Source: an uncultured Bacteroidota bacterium
GTDB lineage: Bacteria; Bacteroidota; Bacteroidia; Flavobacteriales; Flavobacteriaceae
Reading direction: 5' to 3'
Length of the DNA stretch: 64,000 nucleotides
Assembly (NCBI GenBank): GCA_903902795.1
Contig: CAIUWH010000040.1
Span: 62,001-126,000, forward strand
Made by a program: the position numbers and the translations under genes. Below the pieces are notes generated by a model that was not told the origin of the DNA, ran no database searches, and saw only the letters and a list, made by a program, of their open reading frames with translations. Of this stretch, positions 35,752-44,355 are shown one piece after another. Each line of letters begins with the position of its first letter. Position 1 is the first letter of the stretch.

Positions 35752-36754
35752 ACTACTCTACATCGGTAACAAGCTTTCCAAACATGGAAATACCCAAACA
35801 TCTATTGAAACATTGGGTCATTTTTTAGAGAAAGAAGGCTACGAACTGATGTATGCTTCCTCCAAGAAAAATAAAATAGTAAGGATGCTGGACATAATCA
35901 TTACTACCCTTCGATTTCATAGAAAAGCTCGCTATGTTTTGATTGATACGTACAGTACTCAAAACTTCTGGTTTGCGTTTGTTATTGCTCAGTTATGCCG
36001 GATTTTGGGAGCTAAGTACATCACTAAATTACACGGTGGAGATTTACCCAATCGTTTAAATAGAAGTCCGTATTTGAGTGATATAATCTTTAAAAACGCC
36101 TTTAAAATTATTGCGCCATCGGGTTATTTGTTCAGTCATTTCTCTGAAAAATACTCTGAGAATTTACTTTTGATTGCCAATACTGTAGCCATCAATAAAT
36201 ATCCTTTTTTTAAGCGAGAAAGTATAGAGCCAAAACTACTGTGGGTTCGTTCGTTTTCTAAAATTTATAATCCCAAAATGGCCATACAAGTCTTGTCTGA
36301 ATTGAAGAAGAAGTATCCCAATGCACAACTGTGTATGGTCGGTCCTGATAAGGAAAATCTAATACCAAACTGTGTTGCATTTGCCGAAGAGCTTAACGTT
36401 GAAGTTCAATTTACGGGCAAATTGTCAAAGAAGAAATGGGTTGAACTTTCAAAAGAATATTCAGTATTCATCAATACCACTTATTTTGATAATACTCCGG
36501 TTAGTGTAATCGAAGCAATGGCTTTGGGATTGCCTGTCGTGTCGACCAATGTTGGTGGGATTCCGTATTTACTTGAAGATAAAAAGAATGCACTTTTAGT
36601 GAGTGAAAACGATGTTTTTCAGATGGTTCAATCTATAGAATTGTTGTTGAAAGATTCACAATTACGTTCAGCCATAGTTGATAATGCTAGAGCTTTAGTC
36701 GAAGATTTTGATTGGGAAACGGTCAAAGAAAAGTGGTTTGAAATATTAAAATAA
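35741..36754 (+). CDS. GT4 family glycosyltransferase
   Basis: A 337-residue GT-B enzyme. LLYIGNKLSKHGNTQTSIET opens the acceptor half, and YITKLHGGDLPNRLNRS follows. The donor half has LLWVRSFSKIYNPKMAIQV, MVGPDKENL, and INTTYFDNTPVSVIEAMALG (near residue 240) with the typical VVSTNVGGIP. It overlaps the polymerase/ligase gene by 11 bases and ends the third block before a 53-base spacer with its own promoter element. Confidence 0.9.
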   Translation: MKIKLLYIGNKLSKHGNTQTSIETLGHFLEKEGYELMYASSKKNKIVRMLDIIITTLRFHRKARYVLIDTYSTQNFWFAFVIAQLCRILGAKYITKLHGGDLPNRLNRSPYLSDIIFKNAFKIIAPSGYLFSHFSEKYSENLLLIANTVAINKYPFFKRESIEPKLLWVRSFSKIYNPKMAIQVLSELKKKYPNAQLCMVGPDKENLIPNCVAFAEELNVEVQFTGKLSKKKWVELSKEYSVFINTTYFDNTPVSVIEAMALGLPVVSTNVGGIPYLLEDKKNALLVSENDVFQMVQSIELLLKDSQLRSAIVDNARALVEDFDWETVKEKWFEILK

Positions 36755-36769
36755 TAGTTAACTTTGGCT

Positions 36770-36777
36770 TAAATTTG
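36770..36777 (+). promoter_or_regulatory. Bacteroidota -7 element (TAAATTTG) before the initiating transferase
   Basis: TAAATTTG is an exact TAnnTTTG match 30 bases before the ATG at 36808, inside the only spacer in this part of the locus. The TTG triplets nearby are either too close or too far for a -33 box. Confidence 0.5.
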
Positions 36778-36807
36778 GTACCTTGCAGAACATAATTAAG
36801 CGCATAG

Positions 36808-38202
36808 ATGAATTCTACTAAGAGAATACATTTCGAAATTTCAGAACGAAAGATACTTCTTAAAGTGTTTGATGTCATCTTTGTATTGGCTGCGTTATAT
36901 CTCATAAGTTCGATTTTCAACTTCAAATATTTTACTTTTTCAACAAGCAATTATTATTGGACTATTGTGCTTGCCATTTACTTGAATATTTTTGCTTCTG
37001 TTTTTGAAATGTATAATTTACAAGTAGCAAGCAGTAAATTCCAGATCATAAAAAGCATCATATTAACGACATCTACTACAGTTTTAGTGTATCTGTTGAC
37101 TCCAATTTACACACCCGTGCTGCCTTCAAATCGTATACAAATCGTTATTTTTTACCTGTCGATTTTTGTTTCCTTGTTATTGTGGAGATTATTTTATGTT
37201 GCTTTTTTAGCTTCCCATCGGTTCATTAAAAATGCTATAATTGTTTGTGACAAAGCGCAACTGGAAGAATTGGTTAGTGGACTAGAAAGTGTTGATCCGC
37301 ATTATAAATTCATCGGATTTGTCAATTCTGATGGTGAACAGAATTCTAAAGTTAATTACAATTCGATTATTAACATAAATGCCGATGATTTAGAGAAGTT
37401 TTTTAAGGGTAAATCGATTTCAGAAATTGTAGTGGCTTCTCAGAAAACAGAGGGAATTACGACCAATTTATACAATCAGCTGATTCATTTACTTGAAAAT
37501 GGAGTCATAATCAAAGAATATACACAATTGTATGAAACGATAACGCAACGTATTCCAGTTCAGTATGTTTCTAGAGATTTCTACAGGTATTTTCCGTTTA
37601 GTAGAAATAATCAAAATCAATTGTATTTGTTGGTTTCACGGCTAATTGATGTACTTTTTTCACTTATTGGGTTATCGTTCGGATTGTTGTTTTTGCCCTT
37701 CATTTTTATAGGAAATATGATGGGTAACAAGGGAAAATTATTCTATACCCAAGAGCGCGTCGGCAAAAACGGAATACCATTCAAAATATTGAAATACAGG
37801 ACTATGGTGAAAAATTCTGAGGAAAATGGTGCCGTATTTACCTCATTTAACGATTCGCGAATTACACCTTTTGGTAAATTTTTGAGAAAGACACGACTCG
37901 ACGAATTCCCGCAGTTTGTAAATATTCTGAAAGGCGATATGTCGATTATTGGTCCACGACCCGAACGACCTGTTTTTGTAAACGAAATTGCAGAAGTAAT
38001 GCCTTTTTACGAGACGCGACACATCATTAAACCTGGACTAACGGGTTGGGCGCAAGTCAATTATTCGTATGGCGATTCGATTGCCGATAGCTTGGTTAAA
38101 TTACAATACGATTTGTATTACATCAAACACCGAAGTATCTTTTTAGACATTAATATATTCGTAAAAACCTTCAGCACCGTATTGTTTTACAGAGGACAAT
38201 AG
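36808..38202 (+). CDS. Polyprenyl glycosylphosphotransferase (WbaP/WcaJ type, initiating enzyme)
   Basis: A 464-residue membrane protein. Four N-terminal helices (residues ~15-130), a CoA-binding-like Rossmann segment (IIVCDKAQLEELVSGL), a further helix near 285-310, then the catalytic domain: FKILKYRTM, RKTRLDEFPQFVNILKGDMS, IGPRPERPVFV and KPGLTGWAQVNYSYG. It transfers a sugar-1-phosphate to undecaprenyl phosphate and so starts repeat-unit synthesis at the inner membrane. It has its own TAnnTTTG element and is the last gene of the polysaccharide locus; the next gene is convergent, one base away. Confidence 0.94.
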   Translation: MNSTKRIHFEISERKILLKVFDVIFVLAALYLISSIFNFKYFTFSTSNYYWTIVLAIYLNIFASVFEMYNLQVASSKFQIIKSIILTTSTTVLVYLLTPIYTPVLPSNRIQIVIFYLSIFVSLLLWRLFYVAFLASHRFIKNAIIVCDKAQLEELVSGLESVDPHYKFIGFVNSDGEQNSKVNYNSIININADDLEKFFKGKSISEIVVASQKTEGITTNLYNQLIHLLENGVIIKEYTQLYETITQRIPVQYVSRDFYRYFPFSRNNQNQLYLLVSRLIDVLFSLIGLSFGLLFLPFIFIGNMMGNKGKLFYTQERVGKNGIPFKILKYRTMVKNSEENGAVFTSFNDSRITPFGKFLRKTRLDEFPQFVNILKGDMSIIGPRPERPVFVNEIAEVMPFYETRHIIKPGLTGWAQVNYSYGDSIADSLVKLQYDLYYIKHRSIFLDINIFVKTFSTVLFYRGQ

Positions 38203-38203
38203 T

Positions 38204-39298
38204 TCAATTTACTTTCAAAGTTCTAAGCAACTTCATCAGCATCAACAGATGGGTAATCATAAACGGAATCATCAGGAGCACATAAGGTTTCGTAATCACT
38301 ACCACTAAATAAATTGCCAATAGTGCTAGGCAAATAAGAACAAGTTTTCTAAGTGCTGTCGATTTTAAAAAAGGCAATACTAGAAAAAGCGGATTGAATA
38401 ACAAAGCGTTATAATTCCACAATACTTCTTGATGAAGCGAAAATAATCCTACTACACACAAGAACAAACCTACTAAACCACTTATCAATAAATATGATTT
38501 GTACAGCCAGATTTTTCGAGTCAGAAGAAGTAAAAGAAGCAACACCGCAACAAAGTAAATACTGTTGAAAAAAGAAAAGTGATGTGTTTTTACAACTTCT
38601 TGTACTAGGATTTCTTTTTTGGTTACAATTGGCTTACCTTCAATTGTGGCGGCATCTAAGCTGTTTAATAGCTCTACCGGTAAAAATAACTGCTCCGCTT
38701 TTTTATCGGTTTTGGCGCCGAAAATGACGTTGATTCCAAGTTTGTACCAAAAATAATTATCAAAGTAGGGATACAATACTTCGCGATAACTAATAGTTTG
38801 ATCGTCAACTTTTCGAATTAATTTTGTACCATAGGTTTGATTTATTTTGTCGACAACCATTGTCGTGCAATTTTGATCGATAAATTTGTAAGTATAATTG
38901 CGTTCTTCCGAAAGTAATGAAGCATTCAATCTTTCAAATAATTCTTGCTTTTTGACCAGTGGAAAATCCAAGGTTTGCTCAATTACTTCTCGACCATCGT
39001 ATTGGTATTCATAAATAAATTCGTTGTAACTGGTAGCGACGATAAAATACTGTAAATCGCCTTTAACAAATTTTAGGTAAAAATGTTCCGTACTAAAATT
39101 AAAAGCGCCGTAGTTGTAAACCACATCCAAATTGGTCAGTGGATCTTTGATTCGGATGGCGGTATGACCAAAGGTCGAGTATAATTGTTCGCCTCGTCCA
39201 CACGTGAAAATACTTACCGTAGCTTGGTCGGATAAAGGCGGATTTTGAGCGAAAGTTTGAGTGAGGACAAAGAAAAAAAAGAGTAATTTTTTTAGCAT
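38204..39298 (-). CDS. DUF4105 (Lnb N-terminal-like) membrane protein
   Basis: A 364-residue protein with an N-terminal signal peptide ending near AQNPP, a periplasmic DUF4105 domain (IFTCGRGEQLYSTFGHTAIR near residue 30, YGAFNFSTEHFYLKF, FIDQNCTTMVVDKI) and about four to five C-terminal membrane helices (residues ~245-355). DUF4105 is related to the N-terminal domain of the Gram-positive lipoprotein N-acyltransferase Lnb; the His in STFGHTA and the Cys in DQNCTT are conserved-looking. Its function in Bacteroidota is not established. It lies six bases after the PorV-like gene, so the two are probably co-transcribed. Confidence 0.85.
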   Translation of the reverse strand: MLKKLLFFFFVLTQTFAQNPPLSDQATVSIFTCGRGEQLYSTFGHTAIRIKDPLTNLDVVYNYGAFNFSTEHFYLKFVKGDLQYFIVATSYNEFIYEYQYDGREVIEQTLDFPLVKKQELFERLNASLLSEERNYTYKFIDQNCTTMVVDKINQTYGTKLIRKVDDQTISYREVLYPYFDNYFWYKLGINVIFGAKTDKKAEQLFLPVELLNSLDAATIEGKPIVTKKEILVQEVVKTHHFSFFNSIYFVAVLLLLLLLTRKIWLYKSYLLISGLVGLFLCVVGLFSLHQEVLWNYNALLFNPLFLVLPFLKSTALRKLVLICLALLAIYLVVVITKPYVLLMIPFMITHLLMLMKLLRTLKVN

Positions 39299-39304
39299 AC
39301 GGAG

Positions 39305-40384
39305 TTATCTAAAAATGCTTAAATCGACTTTTACCGAAAAGATGTTAGAATATAAGGCCGCACTTTGGTCTCCTAAATCAGTCAAAGCATAATCAACTTG
39401 TATGCCTCTGTATTTAAAACCAAGTCCGATATTGGGTTGAAAACCAACCTTTGTTGAATTGTCAATTTGTGTGATGTTTTGAAAGTTGCCCACGCCAGCT
39501 CTTAAAAATACTAAATCGGTATAACCAAATTCGAATCCGAGCGCTGGACTCACACTGACAAAATCAGTCGACAGAATATCATTCGTTCGGGCAAATTGCA
39601 TATTTAAGTTTACCGCTGCCAAAAGTGTATAATCATAGTGGAATTCGTATTTTTTTGACATTCCGAGTTGAGCTTTCGGAGCGGTAATTTCGGTGCTTTC
39701 GGGCAACTCTGTGTTCTCGCCGGGAATCGCGTTCTTAATGGTTTCAAATTGCTCTTCGTCGATGGCCCAGATGTTATAAGTTGTTGTAATGTCGCGTAAC
39801 ATCAGTCCGTAGTGCCAGTCGTTGCGCTCGAATTGCAATCCGAAATCGACTCCAAATCCCCACGAATTAGCAAAATCTCCAATAATTCTTCGCACCACTT
39901 TTGCATTGACACCGTACTGAAAACCAGGTACTTTTAGTTTTCTGGCGTACGAAAAAGTCATGGCGTAATCGGCGGTAGAAAATAGACTAATACGATTGTA
40001 ATCAATATTTCCGTTATTGTCAATTAATTGAGTGGTGTTTAAGATATCGTCAACTCCAAATCGGATGAGCGAAATTCCCCATGCACTGCGATCGTCGATT
40101 GGTTTGGCATACGCCGCATAGTCATATTGTGCAATATTTGCAAAGTAACTAGCGTGCATAATTGAAGCTTCGCCATCTTCAAGGTGAATCAGTCCAGCTG
40201 GATTCCAATAACCTGAATTTACATTATTGGTGCTAGAAACTACCGCGTTCGACATGCCCAACGCAGCTCCGTCTACACCAATGCTCAAAAACTCATTAGA
40301 ATATTTTCTAACGGCTTGACCATACGATAGCGAACTACAGATCAAAATAAAGAGCACTAATTTATTCAAGGCAATTTTTTTCAA
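39305..40384 (-). CDS. PorV/PorQ-family outer membrane beta-barrel protein (TTG start)
   Basis: A 359-residue protein with a clear signal peptide (KKIALNKLVLFILICSSLSYGQ) and an FadL/PorV-like barrel: EFLSIGVDGAALGMSNAVVS, NSGYWNPAGLIHL, repeated amphipathic strands, and a C-terminal beta strand ending in F-R. PorV is the outer membrane shuttle of the type IX secretion system; PorQ and other paralogues share the fold, so the exact role is open. The start is TTG because a TAA lies five codons upstream and no ATG exists in the signal peptide. Confidence 0.83.
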   Translation of the reverse strand: MKKIALNKLVLFILICSSLSYGQAVRKYSNEFLSIGVDGAALGMSNAVVSSTNNVNSGYWNPAGLIHLEDGEASIMHASYFANIAQYDYAAYAKPIDDRSAWGISLIRFGVDDILNTTQLIDNNGNIDYNRISLFSTADYAMTFSYARKLKVPGFQYGVNAKVVRRIIGDFANSWGFGVDFGLQFERNDWHYGLMLRDITTTYNIWAIDEEQFETIKNAIPGENTELPESTEITAPKAQLGMSKKYEFHYDYTLLAAVNLNMQFARTNDILSTDFVSVSPALGFEFGYTDLVFLRAGVGNFQNITQIDNSTKVGFQPNIGLGFKYRGIQVDYALTDLGDQSAALYSNIFSVKVDLSIFR

Positions 40385-40493
40385 AAATATAAATTTTTAT
40401 TCTCTTAGAAGCGCTATTAACATATTAAAAACAGTTGTAGAACGCGAAATAAAATTCTCTAGTAAAAACGTGCTTCTCTTTAAGTTATTGTAC

Positions 40494-40501
40494 TAAATTT
40501 G
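40494..40501 (+). promoter_or_regulatory. Bacteroidota -7 element (TAAATTTG) before pssA
   Basis: TAAATTTG exactly matches TAnnTTTG and ends 19 bases before the pssA ATG at 40521. It lies in the divergent spacer between the PorV-like gene and pssA. No correctly spaced TTG was found. Confidence 0.5.
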
Positions 40502-40520
40502 TTTTTTGAAAAATCAAATC

Positions 40521-41246
40521 ATGAACATACAAAAACACATTCCAAACGTACTAACACTTTTAAATCTTTTTTGCGGATGTATTGCCATCGTTTTTATTGC
40601 AAGCTCAGCTTTTAAGTTGGCCTTTCTTTTTGTGTGTTTGGGAATTTTCTTTGATTTTTTCGATGGATTTTTGGCTAGAAAATGGGGTGTAGCCGGACCA
40701 TTAGGCGTTCAGTTGGATTCGTTGGCAGATATGGTAACTAGTGGTTTGGCGCCGGGTTATGTGATGTATCATATGCTTTCGTTCAATGGCGGATTTATGA
40801 AAGTTGTCAATGATCTATCTTTTTTTCAATTCTCGTTTCTAGGATTTATTATTACGCTTGGTGCCTGTTATCGTTTGGCCAATTTTAATATCGATACACG
40901 TCAATCAGATTCATTCATCGGTTTACCAACGCCAGCCAATGCTTTGTTTATTATGAGTTTACCGTTGGTTTTACAGGATAATCCGTTTACTGAATGGGCT
41001 TCTTTTATATACAATCCTTGGGTTTTATTAGTAATCACTTTGTTGAGTGCGTATGTCATGAATGCTGAAATCCCGCTTTTTTCCTTAAAAATAAAAGATT
41101 TTAGTTTTCAGAAATACAAATTGCAAATTGGGTTTTTGGTGGCTTCTTTAGTGTTGTTGATCTTTCTTCAGTTTACAGCAGTGCCTTTAATCATCTTGAT
41201 GTATGTTTTACTTTCCGTTGTGAATAATATAGTTTCAAAAAAATAG
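40521..41246 (+). CDS. pssA: CDP-diacylglycerol-serine O-phosphatidyltransferase
   Basis: A 241-residue membrane protein from the ATG at 40521 (the track start is a TTG within the promoter region). The CDP-alcohol phosphotransferase motif D-G-x2-A-R-x8-G-x3-D-x3-D is seen in FFDGFLARKWGVAGPLGVQL followed by DSLADMV (residues ~40-70). About seven hydrophobic segments. It joins serine to CDP-diacylglycerol to make phosphatidylserine, the precursor of phosphatidylethanolamine. Downstream, 26 bases away, is a lysozyme-like gene on the same strand. Confidence 0.9.
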   Translation: MNIQKHIPNVLTLLNLFCGCIAIVFIASSAFKLAFLFVCLGIFFDFFDGFLARKWGVAGPLGVQLDSLADMVTSGLAPGYVMYHMLSFNGGFMKVVNDLSFFQFSFLGFIITLGACYRLANFNIDTRQSDSFIGLPTPANALFIMSLPLVLQDNPFTEWASFIYNPWVLLVITLLSAYVMNAEIPLFSLKIKDFSFQKYKLQIGFLVASLVLLIFLQFTAVPLIILMYVLLSVVNNIVSKK

Positions 41247-41272
41247 TTATTGATTGAGATGAATCTATAAGT

Positions 41273-42106
41273 ATGGCAAAAACTACTGTACGGAAAAGAC
41301 CTGTCCGTAAATCGACCGCTTCAAAATCCAGTTTTTGGACTAAATTCACCCTCATTTCACTTATCTTTTTTTCACTGCTCTTTGCAGTGTACCACTATAA
41401 AGATGCGTTGCTCTATTATTTTAGTTTTAAAAGCAACCATTTAGTGCAGCAAAATAAAATAGACGGCGCCCGAATTCATCAAGTATTAAAACGTCACGAA
41501 GATTTAGTTCTAGGTTTTGATGTATCTGAATACCAAGGGAAAATCGATTGGGCAGCAATCGATTCCATGGATCATTACAAATTGCATTTTGTATTTGTTC
41601 GGGCAACCGCAGGATCGGATAGAGTCGATTCGAAATTCAAATCCAATTGGGAAGAAGCAAAAGAAAAATCACTCATTCGCGGTGCGTACCATTATTACCG
41701 TCCGAATGAAAACTCAATTGAGCAAGCCAAAAATTTTATCCAAACAGTCAAGCTCAGAAAAGGCGACTTGCCACCAGTTTTGGATATAGAAAAGTTGCCT
41801 GAGAGTCAGTCGCTCGACAGTTTAAAATTGGGTTTGCAAAGATGGTTGAATTATGTTGAGAAGCATTACAAAGTAAAACCGATTATTTATTCGGGTGAAA
41901 AATACTACCAAGATTTCTTAGAAGACGAGTTTGATGGTTATACGTTTTGGATTGCCAACTACAATCCGTGGAAAGAAACTATGGACGACGATTGGAATTT
42001 TTGGCAGTTTACCGAAAAAGGAGTTATTGACGGAATTCCAGAAAAAGTAGATTTGAATTTGTACAACGGTACACCAAAAATGTTGCGTTATTTGACGGTA
42101 AACTGA
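41273..42106 (+). CDS. GH25 family lysozyme-like hydrolase, membrane-anchored
   Basis: A 277-residue protein. A basic N-terminus (KTTVRKRPVRKSTASK) precedes one membrane helix (residues ~22-43). The GH25 barrel follows: VLGFDVSEYQGKIDW near residue 80, FVFVRATAGSD, IRGAYHYYRP, the catalytic D-x-E in LPPVLDIEKLP (near residue 168), and IIYSGEKYY. The family hydrolyses the MurNAc-GlcNAc bond of peptidoglycan. The domain is predicted to face the periplasm. Confidence 0.9.
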   Translation: MAKTTVRKRPVRKSTASKSSFWTKFTLISLIFFSLLFAVYHYKDALLYYFSFKSNHLVQQNKIDGARIHQVLKRHEDLVLGFDVSEYQGKIDWAAIDSMDHYKLHFVFVRATAGSDRVDSKFKSNWEEAKEKSLIRGAYHYYRPNENSIEQAKNFIQTVKLRKGDLPPVLDIEKLPESQSLDSLKLGLQRWLNYVEKHYKVKPIIYSGEKYYQDFLEDEFDGYTFWIANYNPWKETMDDDWNFWQFTEKGVIDGIPEKVDLNLYNGTPKMLRYLTVN

Positions 42107-42107
42107 T

Positions 42108-42335
42108 TTATTTTTCGGCTAAGACAATTGTGAAAATTACAATCCCAAAAAAGATAATCATTCCAATAAAAAAGAAGTAAGATTTTGGGTGCGCAAAATT
42201 TATAGTTGAACCCATATTAGGATTGGATTTATCGACCAACAATCGGGAATCTTCTTTGTTGTAATAAAACACGCGCCATTTCCAGTTTTTTGAATCGGTG
42301 CGCCATTGGTTTATCTGCTCGATTGATGGTTCCAT
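42108..42335 (-). CDS. Small single-span membrane protein, DUF5808-like
   Basis: A 75-residue protein. The segment WKWRVFYYNKEDSRLLVDK followed by STINFAHPKSY resembles the short DUF5808 motif (W-x-x-x-x-F-Y-y-N-x-e-D-x-R ... x-N-F-a), and residues ~51-72 form one membrane helix. Its ATG overlaps the lptB stop by one base, so it is probably translated with lptB. No function is known. Confidence 0.72.
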   Translation of the reverse strand: MEPSIEQINQWRTDSKNWKWRVFYYNKEDSRLLVDKSNPNMGSTINFAHPKSYFFFIGMIIFFGIVIFTIVLAEK

Positions 42336-43075
42336 TAAAACTCCAATTTCTTTTTACGTAATTCGAAATTCTGACCGAGATACACTTTTCGTACCATTGC
42401 ATCATTGGCCAATTCTTCTGGAATTCCAGCTTTTAAAATGCCACCTTCAAACATTAAATAGGTTTTATCGGTGATGGCCAGAGTTTCTTGTACGTTGTGA
42501 TCGGTGATTAATATTCCGATGTTTTTATTTTTTAATTGGGCTACAATACGCTGGATGTCTTCAACCGCCACAGGGTCAACTCCAGCAAACGGTTCATCTA
42601 ATAAAATAAACTTTGGATCGGTGGCCAAACAACGAGCAATTTCAGTTCGTCGTCGTTCTCCACCTGAAAGTAAGTCGCCACGATTGGTTCGGATGTGTTG
42701 TAAACCGAACTCATCCAGCAAACTTTCCATTTTAGCGATTTGCTGCTCTTTGGTTAATTTAGTCAATTGCAATACACTCAAAATATTGTCTTCAATACTC
42801 AATTTTCTGAATACCGAAGCTTCTTGCGCCAAATATCCGATTCCGTTTTGCGCCCTTTTGTACATCGGAAACTCGGTGATGTTCATATCGTCCAAATAGA
42901 TGTTACCCGAATTGGGTTTCACTAAGCCTACAATCATATAAAAGGATGTAGTTTTTCCAGCTCCATTCGGACCTAATAATCCTACAATCTCTCCCTGATT
43001 CACTTCCACAGAAATGCCTTTTACAACACTTCTTCCTTTGTAGGTTTTAACTAAATTTTCGGCTCTTAATTTCAT
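42335..43075 (-). CDS. lptB: LPS export ABC transporter ATPase LptB
   Basis: A 246-residue ATPase: Walker A GLLGPNGAGKTTSFYM, Q-loop near YLAQEASVFRKL, signature LLSGGERRRTEIARCLA, Walker B FILLDEPFAGVDPVAV, and the switch His in ITDHNVQETL. These match LptB closely, including NGAGKTTSFYMIVGLV. With LptFG and LptC, encoded elsewhere, it drives lipopolysaccharide from the inner membrane to the cell surface. The 127 bases before it contain two short word ladders and no clear promoter box. Confidence 0.95.
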   Translation of the reverse strand: MKLRAENLVKTYKGRSVVKGISVEVNQGEIVGLLGPNGAGKTTSFYMIVGLVKPNSGNIYLDDMNITEFPMYKRAQNGIGYLAQEASVFRKLSIEDNILSVLQLTKLTKEQQIAKMESLLDEFGLQHIRTNRGDLLSGGERRRTEIARCLATDPKFILLDEPFAGVDPVAVEDIQRIVAQLKNKNIGILITDHNVQETLAITDKTYLMFEGGILKAGIPEELANDAMVRKVYLGQNFELRKKKLEF

Positions 43076-43077
43076 TT

Positions 43078-43117
43078 TTAGATTCCTAGATTTTTAGATC
43101 GTTAGATTGTTAGACAA
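43078..43117. repeat. Five 8-bp TTAGATNN units beside lptB
   Basis: TTAGATTC, CTAGATTT, TTAGATCG, TTAGATTG and TTAGACAA run without gaps directly upstream of lptB, two bases from its start codon. The core T-A-G-A is kept in every unit while the flanks vary. Confidence 0.85.
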
Positions 43118-43183
43118 AGTAACGAAAATGTTTTAGTTTGATTTGCGCTTTTAACTTGAAATTCTGAGAACTTTAGTTTAATC

Positions 43184-43211
43184 ACTGAAAACTGAACACT
43201 GATTACTGACC
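43184..43211. repeat. Four 7-bp ACTGANN units spanning a stop codon
   Basis: ACTGAAA, ACTGAAC, ACTGATT and ACTGACC follow each other exactly. The third and fourth units contain the stop and last codons of the carboxymuconolactone-decarboxylase-like gene on the minus strand. Confidence 0.8.
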
Positions 43212-43550
43212 ACTTTCTAACGCTTCCCAAAATTCATAGGCTCTTCGCAAATGCGGAATAACTATAGTACCACCAACTAAAGTCGCGATTCCCATGGCTT
43301 CCATCATTTCTTCTTTGGTGATGCCTTCTTTGTGACTCGTTTCTAAATGGTATTTGATGCAATCGTCGCAACGCAGAACAGCCGAAGCTACTAATCCTAA
43401 TAACTCTTTGGTTTTTACGTCCAAAGCGCCTGCGGAGTAAGCATTGGTGTCTAAGTTGAAAATACGCTTGATAACTAAATTATTGTCAGCCAACAATTTG
43501 TCATTCATTTTGGCGCGGTACTCGTTGAATTCTTCTACTAAATTACTCAT
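43203..43550 (-). CDS. Carboxymuconolactone decarboxylase family protein (AhpD-like)
   Basis: A 115-residue all-helical protein. ALDVKTKELLGLVASAVLRC and CDDCIKYHLETSHKEGITKE (residues ~50-75) carry the C-x-x-C and downstream His typical of AhpD-like CMD proteins, which are often thiol-disulfide peroxidase partners. It overlaps tatC by eight bases and is probably co-transcribed with tatC and kpsF. Its last codons fall within a 7-bp word ladder. The specific substrate is unknown. Confidence 0.87.
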   Translation of the reverse strand: MSNLVEEFNEYRAKMNDKLLADNNLVIKRIFNLDTNAYSAGALDVKTKELLGLVASAVLRCDDCIKYHLETSHKEGITKEEMMEAMGIATLVGGTIVIPHLRRAYEFWEALESGQ

Positions 43551-44355
43551 TTAATTGTTGTTGTTTTTTATAGACAATGGTCGAAATAATGATGCTCGCT
43601 TCATATAAGATCATTAATGGAATGCACACGATAATTTGGCTAACTACGTCGGGAGGAGTAACTATTGCTGCAATTACGAGTAAAATTACAATGGCATATC
43701 TACGGTATTCTTTTAAAAATTTAGGTGTAACTAAACCAATTTTGGTTAAGAAATAGATGATAATAGGAAGTTCAAAAAACAATCCGCTCGCGATGGATGA
43801 AGTTTTAATCATGCCAATGTAGGATTGAATGTTGAAGTCGTTTTTGATTTGCGGACTCACCGTAAATGTTGCAAAGAAGTTCACCGACATCGGAACAATC
43901 ACAAAATAGCCAAACAAAACACCCGTGAAAAAAAGCAAGGATGATACAAAAATAAACGACTTCGCGTATTTCTGTTCTTTTTCATACAAAGCAGGTTTGA
44001 TGAAATTCCAAAATTGGTACAATATATAAGGAAAAGCCAAGATGAATCCTACGGTGATGCAGGTCCAAATTAATAAGGATATCTGGCCTTCAACAAGTGT
44101 ATTCTGAATTTCGAAAGGCAATTCGGTTACACAAAAGCTATCGATACCAATAGTTTTTGAAAGTTCGCAAAAAAAGCGGTAGGTTATAAAATTAGGGTCT
44201 TTTGGTCCGAAAATAACTTCGTTAAAAATAAAATCGCTGAAAAAGAAGGCACCAACAGATACTAAAACAATGGCTAATGAACATCGAACTAAAACCCATC
44301 TCAATTCCTCAAGATGATCCATAAATGACATCTCTTTCTTTACTTTTTTTGCCAT
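43543..44355 (-). CDS. tatC: Sec-independent protein translocase TatC
   Basis: A 270-residue membrane protein with six helices and the conserved N-terminal SFMDHLEELRWVLVR (near residue 10) that contacts twin-arginine signals. Other markers are YQFWNFIKPALYEKEQKYA and ITPPDVVSQIIVCIPLMILY. It is the receptor subunit of the Tat pathway for folded proteins in the inner membrane. Its ATG overlaps the kpsF stop by one base (TAATG). Confidence 0.95.
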   Translation of the reverse strand: MAKKVKKEMSFMDHLEELRWVLVRCSLAIVLVSVGAFFFSDFIFNEVIFGPKDPNFITYRFFCELSKTIGIDSFCVTELPFEIQNTLVEGQISLLIWTCITVGFILAFPYILYQFWNFIKPALYEKEQKYAKSFIFVSSLLFFTGVLFGYFVIVPMSVNFFATFTVSPQIKNDFNIQSYIGMIKTSSIASGLFFELPIIIYFLTKIGLVTPKFLKEYRRYAIVILLVIAAIVTPPDVVSQIIVCIPLMILYEASIIISTIVYKKQQQLNE

